64,000 nucleotides of DNA from Salipiger bermudensis (GTDB lineage: Bacteria; Pseudomonadota; Alphaproteobacteria; Rhodobacterales; Rhodobacteraceae). Shown here piece after piece: positions 23,856 through 31,638 of this stretch. The notes below the pieces were generated by a model. The model made no database searches and was not told the DNA's origin. It worked only from the letters and a program-made list of their open reading frames with translations. The stretch is from the NCBI RefSeq assembly GCF_019801965.1, contig NZ_JAHVIA010000003.1:470805-534804 (forward strand). The letters are read 5' to 3'. Numbering within the stretch: position 1 is the stretch's first letter; each line of letters starts with the position of its first letter. Both the position numbers and the translations under genes were made by a program.

Positions 23856-25247
23856 ATGTACAGCCATCAAGTCGGGGCCGAGCTTTTCCGGTTCCCGGAT
23901 CTCAGGACCCTGATGGCGCGGGCCACGCCGCTGCGCTCGGGCGATCAGCTCGCCGGCATCGCCGCCGCCACCGATGTCGAGCGCGTCGCCGCGCAGGCCG
24001 CGCTGGCGGAGGTGCCGCTCAAGACCTTTCTCACCGAGGCACTGATCCCCTACGAGGCCGACGAGGTCACGCGGCTGATCATCGACACCCATGACAAGGC
24101 CGCCTTCGCGCCGATCAGCCACATGACCGTGGGCGATTTCCGCGACTGGCTGCTCTCGGATGCCGCCGACAGCGCCGCGCTGGCAGCGCTGGCACCGGGG
24201 CTGACGCCCGAGATGGCCGCCGCCGTCTCCAAGCTCTGCCGGGTGCAGGATCTGATCCTGATCGCCTCGAAATGCCGCGTGGTGACCAAGTTCCGCAACA
24301 CGCTCGGGCTCGAGAAGCGCCTCGCGACGCGGCTGCAGCCGAACCACCCGACAGATGACCTCCGCGGCATCGCCGCCTCGACCTTCGACGGTCTGATGTA
24401 TGGCTCGGGCGACGCGGTGATCGGCATCAACCCGGCCACCGACAACCTGCACGCCACGGTCGAGCTGCTGCACCTGCTCGACGAGGTGATCCAGGAATAC
24501 AACGTGCCGACGCAATCCTGCGTGCTGAGCCACGTCACCAACACCATGGCCGCCATCGAAGAGGGCGCCCCGGTCGACCTGACCTTCCAGTCGATCGCCG
24601 GCACCGAGGCCGCCAACACCTCCTTCGGCATCACGCTCGACATTCTGACCGAGGGCCATGATGCGACGCAATCGCTCAAGCGCGGCACGGTCGGGCAGAA
24701 CTGCATGTATTTCGAGACCGGGCAGGGCTCCTGCCTCTCCGCCGATGCCCATCACGGCGTCGATCAGCAGACGCTCGAGGCCCGCGCCTATGCGGTGGCG
24801 CGCAAATATCAGCCGCTTCTGGTCAACACGGTGGTCGGATTCATCGGACCGGAGTATCTCTATGACGGGCGGCAGATCATCCGCGCCGGGCTCGAGGACC
24901 ATTTCTGCGGCAAACTGCTCGGCGTGCCGATGGGCTGTGACATCTGTTACACCAACCACGCGGAGTCGGACCAGAACGACATGGATATTCTGCTCACGCT
25001 GCTCGGGGCGGCCGGCATCAACTACATCATGGGCATCCCCGGCTCGGACGACGTCATGCTGAGCTACCAGACCACCTCGTTCCACGATGCGCTCTATGCC
25101 CGCCGCCTGCTCGGGCTGCGTCCGGCACCGGAATTCGAGGAATGGCTCGACAAGATGGGGCTGATGCCCTCGGACGGCGCCTTCACCCCGGCCAGCCGCC
25201 CGCCCGCCGCGCTGTCGCAACGCATGACGCTTCTGGAGGCAGAATGA
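23856..25247 (+). CDS. eutB: Ethanolamine ammonia-lyase, large subunit
   Basis: This is the catalytic subunit (463 residues) of the adenosylcobalamin enzyme that splits ethanolamine into acetaldehyde and ammonia. The sequence is full length and recognisable throughout: LQPNHPTDDLRGIAASTFDG, INPATDNL, NVPTQSCVLSHVTNT, FQSIAGTEAANTSFGI and the C-terminal GVPMGCDICYTNHAESDQND segment that lines the active site and cobalamin face. ATG 23856 has CGGAGGG upstream. The stop overlaps the eutC start (ATGA). No microcompartment shell gene and no reactivating factor EutA is visible nearby. Confidence 0.96.
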   Translation: MYSHQVGAELFRFPDLRTLMARATPLRSGDQLAGIAAATDVERVAAQAALAEVPLKTFLTEALIPYEADEVTRLIIDTHDKAAFAPISHMTVGDFRDWLLSDAADSAALAALAPGLTPEMAAAVSKLCRVQDLILIASKCRVVTKFRNTLGLEKRLATRLQPNHPTDDLRGIAASTFDGLMYGSGDAVIGINPATDNLHATVELLHLLDEVIQEYNVPTQSCVLSHVTNTMAAIEEGAPVDLTFQSIAGTEAANTSFGITLDILTEGHDATQSLKRGTVGQNCMYFETGQGSCLSADAHHGVDQQTLEARAYAVARKYQPLLVNTVVGFIGPEYLYDGRQIIRAGLEDHFCGKLLGVPMGCDICYTNHAESDQNDMDILLTLLGAAGINYIMGIPGSDDVMLSYQTTSFHDALYARRLLGLRPAPEFEEWLDKMGLMPSDGAFTPASRPPAALSQRMTLLEAE

Positions 25248-26035
25248 CCAAGCTCCCCGATCTCTACGAGCCCGACGCGCAGCGCGCCGAGGATCCCTGG
25301 GCCGGGCTGCGCCGTCATACCTCGGCGCGGATCGCGCTCGGGCGCACCGGCGTATCGCTCTCCACCGCGCGCAATCTCGAGTTCCAGATGGCGCACGCGC
25401 AGGCCCGGACGGCGGTGCATTCGCCGCTCGATCTCGACGCGCTCGAGGCCGATCTCGGACAGCCGCTGCTGCGGGTGGCCAGCCGCGCGCCCGACCGCGC
25501 GGCCTATCTGCAACGGCCCGACTGGGGGCGCCGGCTCGACACGGAGTCGGTCGCCAAGGTCGAGGCTGCGCGCCCCGCGAGCGCGCCCGACGTGGCGCTG
25601 GTGCTGGCCGACGGGTTGTCGTCGCTGGCGACGCAGCAATCGGCGCCGGGCTTCCTGAAGGCGTTTCAGCCGCTGCTGGAAGAGGCCGGTCTCAGCGTCG
25701 CGCCGCTGGTGGTGGCAACGCAGGGCCGGGTGGCCATCGGCGACGAGATCGCCGCCATCCTCGGCGCGAAGCTGGTGGTCATGCTGATCGGCGAGCGTCC
25801 GGGCCTCTCGGCCGCAGACAGCCTCGGCCTCTACCTGACATGGGCGCCCAAGGTCGGGCGCACCGATGCCGATCGCAACTGCATCTCCAACATCCGCCCC
25901 GGCGGGCAGAGCTACGAGGACGCCGCCTATCGCGCCGCATGGCTGGCCCGAGAGGCCTTCAAGCTGCAGCTCTCGGGCGTCGGGCTGAAGGATCGCACCG
26001 TGACGGTCGACGCCAAGGCGCAGGTCGAGGGATGA
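25244..26035 (+). CDS. eutC: Ethanolamine ammonia-lyase, small subunit
   Basis: This small subunit (263 residues) binds the adenosylcobalamin cofactor together with EutB. Conserved blocks include RIALGRTGVSLST, LEFQMAHAQARTAVHSPLD, LVLADGLSS, GDEIAAILGAKLVVMLIGERPGL, and DRNCISNIRPGGQSYEDAA near the end. The usual N-terminal shell-targeting extension of microcompartment-associated forms is short here (it begins MTKLPDLYEPD). Acetaldehyde produced by EutBC would need an aldehyde dehydrogenase encoded elsewhere. Confidence 0.95.
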   Translation: MTKLPDLYEPDAQRAEDPWAGLRRHTSARIALGRTGVSLSTARNLEFQMAHAQARTAVHSPLDLDALEADLGQPLLRVASRAPDRAAYLQRPDWGRRLDTESVAKVEAARPASAPDVALVLADGLSSLATQQSAPGFLKAFQPLLEEAGLSVAPLVVATQGRVAIGDEIAAILGAKLVVMLIGERPGLSAADSLGLYLTWAPKVGRTDADRNCISNIRPGGQSYEDAAYRAAWLAREAFKLQLSGVGLKDRTVTVDAKAQVEG

Positions 26036-26216
26036 GCAGGGCGCCGGTTCCCATGTGCGCCACCGCGCCGCGCATGGCGCAGCGTCGCCGCGATTTCGCC
26101 GTCGCTGCCCGTTGCGGCGGGCGCGGAGTTTCGCCAGAGAGTGGGAACAGGCAAGACGCCGTGACCGGATCGCCAGTATCGGCGGCCCCGGCATTCAGGA
26201 GCAGAAAGGACGCCGC

Positions 26217-26990
26217 ATGAAACCGGCCGCCCGCCGCGAGGCAATCGTGCAGCTTGTCGAGGAATGGGGAGAGGTGCATGTGGATGCGCTCTCCGAGCAG
26301 TTCGAGACGTCACGTGAAACAATCCGCCGCGATCTCAACGAGCTCGACACGGCTGGTCGCATCCGCAAGTTCCACGGCGGCGCCCGCAAGACCGCTAGCT
26401 TCACCGACAGCGGCCTCACCGAGGGGCCGTTCGAGGCCCGCATGGTGACGATGACCGCCGAGAAGACCGCCATCGGGCGCTGCGCCGCCGAGCTTTTCGA
26501 CGAGGGCGCGGTGATCTTCGTCGATACCGGCTCGACCACCATCGCCTTTGCCCGTGCGCTGGCGCGGCGGCGCGGGCTGACCGTCATCACCAACTCGCCC
26601 GAGATCGCCGGCCTGCTGGCGCGTCCCGAGGGCCACCACAGGCTCTACCTGCTGGGCGGGGAGATCGCCGCCGAGGGGCGCGAGACGCTGGGCGCGCTGG
26701 CCATCGAGCAGCTCGGCCGCTTCAAGGCCGAGCACGTGGTGCTGACCATCGGCGGAATGACCCGGGGCGAGATCATGGATTACGACCTGCGCGAGACCGA
26801 GATGGCCCGCGCGATGGTCGCCCGCGGCGCGAAGCTCACGGTGCTGGCCGATCACACCAAGCTCGACCGGGCGGCGGTGTTCGAGGTCGCGGCGCTCTCC
26901 GAGGTCGACCGGCTGGTGACCGACCGTGCGCCCGAGCCCGAGATGGCCGAAGCGCTTGCCGAGGCCGGGGTCGAGGTGGTCATCGCCTGA
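26217..26990 (+). CDS. DeoR/GlpR-family transcriptional regulator
   Basis: This repressor-type regulator has 257 residues. The N-terminal helix-turn-helix (about 3-58) reads VHVDALSEQFETSRETIRRDLNEL, then GRIRKFHGGA. The C-terminal DeoR sensor domain (about 75-235), with FVDTGSTTIAF, TNSPEIAGLL and GGMTRGEIMDYDL, binds phosphorylated sugars or glycerol phosphate in known members. ATG 26217 has AAAGGA upstream. It stands between eutBC and the oxidoreductase/kinase operon, all on the plus strand, and is followed by its own terminator. The shared TTCGGKCA motif suggests it controls both units and the TRAP importer. Confidence 0.9.
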   Translation: MKPAARREAIVQLVEEWGEVHVDALSEQFETSRETIRRDLNELDTAGRIRKFHGGARKTASFTDSGLTEGPFEARMVTMTAEKTAIGRCAAELFDEGAVIFVDTGSTTIAFARALARRRGLTVITNSPEIAGLLARPEGHHRLYLLGGEIAAEGRETLGALAIEQLGRFKAEHVVLTIGGMTRGEIMDYDLRETEMARAMVARGAKLTVLADHTKLDRAAVFEVAALSEVDRLVTDRAPEPEMAEALAEAGVEVVIA

Positions 26991-27027
26991 GCCTCTAGGC
27001 TCGGCCTTGCAGACAGGGCAGAAAATG

Positions 27028-27057
27028 ACACCGGGCAGCGCAAGCGCCCGGTGTTTT
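27028..27057 (+). terminator. Rho-independent terminator after the DeoR gene
   Basis: ACACCGGGC pairs with GCCCGGTGT around a GC-rich inner loop and is followed by TTTT. It lies 38 bases past the DeoR stop codon. The next operon therefore needs its own promoter. Confidence 0.85.
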
Positions 27058-27144
27058 CGTTTGGCGCTGGCCAGCCCGCCGCGTCCGATGAGGGCCGTTG
27101 AGCCCGCGCGTCGGGCGTCGGATGCCGAAAAATGCCGCAAATTC

Positions 27145-27201
27145 TGACCGAATTGGGGGAATTTGACGATTTCCCTCCGGTCAATATTGTGGATTCGGTC
27201 A
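27145..27201 (+). promoter_or_regulatory. Promoter and repeated operator of the oxidoreductase/kinase operon
   Basis: A promoter-like pair TTGACG (27163-27168) and TATTGT (27185-27190) has a 16-base spacer. It is bracketed by the inverted repeat TGACCGAAT (27145-27153) and ATTCGGTCA (27193-27201). A third half-site TCCGGTCA (27176-27183) lies in the spacer and forms a direct repeat with the right arm (GGTCAATATT/GGTCAAAATT, 18 bases apart). This arrangement fits DeoR-family repression by site looping or tandem occupancy. Confidence 0.6.
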
Positions 27202-27276
27202 AAATTATGCACGTTCAGGAAAAGCCGCGCGGCGCGACCAGCGCCCGGCGCGACGATTCTAGGACGGAGACGAGGT

Positions 27277-28671
27277 TTGGCTGATTTTTCTGCCGAAATG
27301 GATGTGGCGATCATCGGCGCCGGGGTGGTCGGTTGCGCGATGGCGCGCCGCTTCGCGCTCGAAGGGGCGCGGGTCTGCGTGCTCGAGGCCGCGCCCGACA
27401 TCCTCTCGGGCGCCTCCAAAGCCAACAGCGCGATCCTGCACACCGGCTTCGACGCGCCGCCGGACTCGCTCGAGCTGTCCTGCATGCAGGCGGCCTATGA
27501 TGAGTACATGGAGATCCGCCAGTCGATGAACCTGCCGGTGCTCGAGACCGGCGCCATGGTCGCGGCCTGGACCGAGGACGAGGAGGCGCGCCTGCCCGAC
27601 CTTCTGGCGCAGGCGCAGGGCAATGGCGTTACCGACACGCGCATCCTGAGCCGCGACGAGGTGTTGGCCCGCGAGCCCGCGCTGGCCTCCCACGTGCGCG
27701 GGGCGCTCCTGGTGCCGCGCGAGCATGTCATCGACCCGTGGTCGGCGCCGCTGGCCTATGCAACGCAAGCCAAGGCGCTGGGGGCCGATTTCCGCTTCAA
27801 CGCGCCACTCACCGGGGCGCGCCGCGACGGCGACACCTGGCAGCTCGAGACCGGGGCCGGCCCGCTGATGGCCAAGACGGTGGTCAACTGCGCCGGGCTT
27901 TACGGCGACAAGGTGGAAGAGATCCTCACCGGGGCGCCGTCGTTCGAGATCCGCCCGCGCAAGGGCCAGTTCGTGGTCTTCGACAAGGCGGCCTCGGAGC
28001 ATCTGCGCACCATCCTGCTGCCGGTGCCTAACGATCGCACCAAGGGCGTGGTGCTGACCCGCACCGCCTTTGGCAACCTGCTGGTCGGCCCCACCGCCGA
28101 GGAGCAGGAGGCGCGCGACCGCCCCGACGTGACAACCCCCGAGCTCGAGATGCTGATCGCCAAGGCGGTCGAGCTGGTGCCGTCGCTCGAAGCGATGCCG
28201 GTGACGGCGGTCTATGCCGGGCTGCGCCCCGCCAGCGAACGCAAGGAATACCGCGTCCATGCCGATGCCGAGCTGGGCTATTACTGCGCCGGAGGCATCC
28301 GCTCCACCGGGCTTACGGCGGCGCTGGGCATCGCGCGGCACGTCTTCGCGCTGTGGAGCGAGAGCAACTCGCTGGCCTGGTCGAAGCCCAACGATGTCAT
28401 GGCGCCGTGGATGCCGAACCTGGCCGAGCACCTGCCGCGCGACTACCAGATCCCTGGCCATGACGGCATCGTCTGCCATTGCGAGATGGTCACCGCGCGC
28501 GAGATCCGCGCCGCCTTCGACAGCCGGTTGCCGCCGGGCGATTTCGGCGGTCTGCGCCGCCGCACCCGCTGTGCCATGGGCCGTTGCCAGGGCTTCAACT
28601 GTCTCGGACGCATCGCCAGCCTTGCCGAGGGCAAGCTGAGCGCGCCGATCCTGCCGGAGGACGCGGCATGA
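27277..28671 (+). CDS. FAD-dependent oxidoreductase with C-terminal [2Fe-2S] domain (GlpA-like)
   Basis: This flavoprotein of 464 residues is related to GlpA/LhgO-type dehydrogenases that oxidise sn-glycerol 3-phosphate or 2-hydroxy acids. The FAD-binding motif is AIIGAGVVGCAMAR near the N-terminus. The DAO fold continues with SKANSAILHTGFDA and CAGGIRSTGLT. The C-terminus is a BFD-like iron-sulfur domain with Cys400, Cys402, Cys432 and Cys437 (CxC then CxxxxC). The likely start is TTG 27277: GGAG lies seven bases upstream, whereas ATG 27298 has no ribosome site. Its stop overlaps the next oxidoreductase (ATGA). Electron acceptor and exact substrate are unknown. Confidence 0.85.
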   Translation: MADFSAEMDVAIIGAGVVGCAMARRFALEGARVCVLEAAPDILSGASKANSAILHTGFDAPPDSLELSCMQAAYDEYMEIRQSMNLPVLETGAMVAAWTEDEEARLPDLLAQAQGNGVTDTRILSRDEVLAREPALASHVRGALLVPREHVIDPWSAPLAYATQAKALGADFRFNAPLTGARRDGDTWQLETGAGPLMAKTVVNCAGLYGDKVEEILTGAPSFEIRPRKGQFVVFDKAASEHLRTILLPVPNDRTKGVVLTRTAFGNLLVGPTAEEQEARDRPDVTTPELEMLIAKAVELVPSLEAMPVTAVYAGLRPASERKEYRVHADAELGYYCAGGIRSTGLTAALGIARHVFALWSESNSLAWSKPNDVMAPWMPNLAEHLPRDYQIPGHDGIVCHCEMVTAREIRAAFDSRLPPGDFGGLRRRTRCAMGRCQGFNCLGRIASLAEGKLSAPILPEDAA

Positions 28672-29885
28672 GCATGACCTGCGATGTGGCCATCGTCGGC
28701 GGTGGCCCCGCCGGGCTTGGCGCGGCGCTGGAGCTGAGCAAGCTCGGCCTGCGCCGTGTGGTGGTGCTCGAGCGCTTCGGCGAGGCCGGGGGCATTCCGC
28801 GCCATTGCGGCCACCCGCCCTTCGGGATGCGCGAGTTCCGCCGTGTGCTGAGCGGCCCGGCCTATGCAAGGCGGCTCGTGCATGCCGCCGAGGATGCCGG
28901 CGTCGAGATCCGCACCGACACCACCGTGACCGCGATCCGCCCCGGCGGCGTTCTGGAGCTTGCGACGACGCAAGGCCCGCAAACACTCACCGCGCGCCGG
29001 GTGCTCATTGCCACCGGCAACCGCGAGCGCACCCGCGCGCAGCTTCTGGCCCCGGGCGTGCGCCCGGTCGGCGTGATGAACACCGGTGCGCTGCAATCGA
29101 TGGTCTATCTCGAGGGCAAGCGCCCGTTCTCGCGCCCGGTGATCATCGGCTCCGAGATCGTCGCGCTCTCTGCGCTGCTGACCTGCCGCCGCCACGGCAT
29201 CAGGCCGGTCGCGATGGTCGAGACCCGCGACCGCCCGCAGACCCGTCGCATCGACATGGTGCTGGCGCGGCTGATGGGCGTGCCGGTGCTCACCGGGGCC
29301 GAGTTGCTGGCCATCGAGGGCGCACGCCGCGTCGAGGCGCTGCGCCTCCGCCACAAGGGCGAGGAGCGCCGGCTCGACTGCGACGGCATCGTCTTCTCGG
29401 GCCGCTTCACGCCGGAAGCCACGGTGGCGCGGCAGAGCGACATGGTGCTCGACGCGGGCACGCTGGGGCCCGAGATCGACGCCGAGGGGCGCAGCTCGGA
29501 TCCGCAGGTCTTCGTGGCCGGAAACGTTCTGCACCCGGTCGAGACCGCGGGCCATTGCTGGGCCGAGGGGCGCCGGGTCGCGCAGACGATCTTCAGGGAT
29601 CTGCGCAAGACCCCCGAGCCCGCCTCGGGCGCCCGCGTGGTTCCCGGCAAAGGGCTGCGCTACGTGGTGCCGCAGCGGCTTGCCGCGGGATCTGCCGCCA
29701 CGCTCAACATCCGCACCGATGGCGCCGTGCGCGGCCGCCTTGTGCTGAGCGATGCCAGCGGCCGCGAGCTCGCGGCGCGCTCGGTGCGCAGCTATCCCGA
29801 ACAGCCGGTGCGGCTGTCGGTTCCGGCACTGGAGTCTCACGCGCTCTCGGGCGATCTTAGCCTGCGGCTCGAGAGGATAGACTGA
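28668..29885 (+). CDS. FAD/NAD(P)-binding oxidoreductase, partner of the GlpA-like protein
   Basis: This flavoprotein of the pyridine nucleotide-disulfide oxidoreductase fold has 405 residues. The N-terminal dinucleotide motif is VAIVGGGPAGLGAALEL (about 7-23), with PRHCGHPPFGM where disulfide reductases carry redox cysteines; only one Cys is present. The second nucleotide-binding segment (VIIGSEIVALSALL) lacks the classical GxGxxG, so NAD(P)H binding is uncertain. The last ~85 residues form a beta-rich extension not needed for the core fold. Homologous pairs occur beside glycerol kinases in several bacteria, where the second protein is thought to pass electrons from the first. Translation is probably coupled to the upstream gene. 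Confidence 0.8.
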   Translation: MSMTCDVAIVGGGPAGLGAALELSKLGLRRVVVLERFGEAGGIPRHCGHPPFGMREFRRVLSGPAYARRLVHAAEDAGVEIRTDTTVTAIRPGGVLELATTQGPQTLTARRVLIATGNRERTRAQLLAPGVRPVGVMNTGALQSMVYLEGKRPFSRPVIIGSEIVALSALLTCRRHGIRPVAMVETRDRPQTRRIDMVLARLMGVPVLTGAELLAIEGARRVEALRLRHKGEERRLDCDGIVFSGRFTPEATVARQSDMVLDAGTLGPEIDAEGRSSDPQVFVAGNVLHPVETAGHCWAEGRRVAQTIFRDLRKTPEPASGARVVPGKGLRYVVPQRLAAGSAATLNIRTDGAVRGRLVLSDASGRELAARSVRSYPEQPVRLSVPALESHALSGDLSLRLERID

Positions 29886-29888
29886 GAG

Positions 29889-31280
29889 ATGCGGATACTG
29901 GCGCTCGACCAGGGGACAACCTCCACGCGGGGGCTGGTCGCCGATGATACAGGCCTGGCCGAGATCGTGCACGCGGTCCGGCACGAACAGCATTTCCCGC
30001 AAGCCGACCGGGTCGAGCACGACCCGATGGAGCTGCTGGCGAACCTGCGTGCGGTGATCGAGGCCGCCGGGCCGGTCGATGCGATTGCGCTGTCGAACCA
30101 GGGCGAGAGCTGTCTCGCCTGGGACGCGGTGACCGGTGAGCCCTTGTCTCCGGTCATCGTCTGGCAGGATCGCCGCACCGAGGCGAAGCTCGCCGGCATG
30201 GCGGAGCAGGCCGACAAGGTCCGCGCCCGCACCGGGCTGCCGCTCGACCCGTATTTCTCCGCCTCCAAGCTCGGCTGGCTGGGAGACAACAATCGCAAGG
30301 TTCAGCAGGCGCACCGCGCCGGACGGCTGCGGCTCGGCACCACGGATGCGTTCTTTCTCCAGCACCTGACAGGCCAGGCACTCACCGATATCACCACCGC
30401 CTCGCGGACTTCGCTGATGTCGCTCGAGACCGGCCGGTGGGATCCGGAGCTCTGCGAGCTCTTCGGCGTGCAGATCGAGTGCCTCCCCGAGATCCGCCCC
30501 ACGGTGTCGGATTTCGGTAGGATCGGCGGCGTGCCGGTGACGGCGGCGGTGGTCGACCAGCAGGCGGCGCTCTACGGGCATGGCTGCCGCGCGCCCGGCG
30601 ATGCCAAGATCACCTTCGGGACCGGCGCCTTCGCGCTCGCAGTCACCGGCGAGACCCGCCCTGCGGAGGATGACAGCGGACTGCTGCCCACCGTGGCCTG
30701 GCAGATCGGCGGTGAGACGACCTTTGCCGTCGATGGCGGCGTGCATGCCGCCGGGGCTGCGGTCGAGTGGGCGCTGCGCATCGGTCTGCTCGACAGCCCC
30801 GAGGCGCTTGGCCATTTCGATGCGCCCGCCGCCATCGACCGGGGGTTGGCATTCGTGCCGGCGCTGGCCGGCCTCGCGGCGCCGCACTGGGATGGCTCCG
30901 CTGCCGGGCTGTTCATCGGCATGACCGGGGCGACCACGCGGCAAGACATGGCGCAGGCGCTGATTGAGGGCGTGGCCCTGCGCGCCGCCGAGGTCATCGC
31001 GCGCATGGGGCCGGTGGCACGGCTGTCGATGGATGGCGGGCTGACGCGCTCGGCCTATCTCTGCCAGTTCCTCGCCGACGTCAGCGGGGCCGAGATCGTG
31101 CTGCCCGGCACCGAGGAACTGACGGCGCTCGGCGCGGCGCAGCTCGCAGCGCTTGGCCATGGCGGAACGCTGCCCTCTCCCGCGCCGCGCGCGGTGGTCA
31201 GCCCGCGCCCCTGCGACCGGGCGGCACGCATGGCGCGCTTCTCCGACGCGGTCTCCCGCTCGCGCGGCTGGCGGGGCTGA
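29889..31280 (+). CDS. FGGY-family carbohydrate kinase, glycerol-kinase-like with altered substrate site
   Basis: This sugar/polyol kinase of 463 residues is closest in visible motifs to glycerol kinase: ALDQGTTSTRG, EHDPMELL, VIVWQDRRT, DPYFSASK and DQQAALYGHG with the catalytic base Asp223, then FGTGAFAL. In E. coli GlpK glycerol is held by Arg83, Glu84, Tyr135 and Asp245. Here Glu73, Tyr122 and Asp223 are kept, but the Arg position is Gly72 (SNQGES instead of TNQRET). The substrate may therefore be larger than, or different from, glycerol. It is the last gene of the operon, three bases after the second flavoprotein. Confidence 0.85.
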   Translation: MRILALDQGTTSTRGLVADDTGLAEIVHAVRHEQHFPQADRVEHDPMELLANLRAVIEAAGPVDAIALSNQGESCLAWDAVTGEPLSPVIVWQDRRTEAKLAGMAEQADKVRARTGLPLDPYFSASKLGWLGDNNRKVQQAHRAGRLRLGTTDAFFLQHLTGQALTDITTASRTSLMSLETGRWDPELCELFGVQIECLPEIRPTVSDFGRIGGVPVTAAVVDQQAALYGHGCRAPGDAKITFGTGAFALAVTGETRPAEDDSGLLPTVAWQIGGETTFAVDGGVHAAGAAVEWALRIGLLDSPEALGHFDAPAAIDRGLAFVPALAGLAAPHWDGSAAGLFIGMTGATTRQDMAQALIEGVALRAAEVIARMGPVARLSMDGGLTRSAYLCQFLADVSGAEIVLPGTEELTALGAAQLAALGHGGTLPSPAPRAVVSPRPCDRAARMARFSDAVSRSRGWRG

Positions 31281-31314
31281 TCTCTCCCCCTGTTCCGACA
31301 GCAACGCGTGGGCA

Positions 31315-31349
31315 AAGCGCCGGGTGGTCCCTCCACCCGGCGCTTTTTT
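31315..31349 (+). terminator. Strong terminator after the FGGY kinase
   Basis: AAGCGCCGGGTGG and CCACCCGGCGCTT form a perfect 13-bp stem around TCCCT, running into six T residues. It ends the oxidoreductase/kinase operon. The 358-bp gap (31281-31638) holds only this terminator and the opposing TRAP-operon hairpins. Confidence 0.95.
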
Positions 31350-31548
31350 GTCTGGCGCGGCAGGGGGTAGGGCGGTGATGCACCGGAAGCGACGGGTCGG
31401 ATGCCCGGTCTGAAGAACGGCCGGAGGCACGGCACTCACGCGCGGCTTCCAGATGCGTCGGGCGTGAGCGAGACGAGACTGGGGATCGCCCCCTGTGTGT
31501 CGCGGCCCCGAGGCCGGCGGGGCGCAACCTTCAGGTCCGTGCCTTTTC

Positions 31549-31585
31549 GCAAAAAGAAAGCGCCGCTCCGGTGGGCGGAGCGGCG
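31549..31585 (-). terminator. Terminator of the TRAP operon
   Basis: Read on the minus strand, AGCGCCGCTCCG pairs perfectly with CGGAGCGGCGCT over a five-base loop, then runs into TTTCTTTTT. A second hairpin, GCCCGGACC/GGTCCGGGC with a 14-base loop (31589-31620), lies between it and the dctM stop. Confidence 0.9.
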
Positions 31586-31638
31586 CTCTTGCCCGGACCT
31601 TAGGGGAGAAATCGGTCCGGGCGGTGTCTTGAGCAGGC

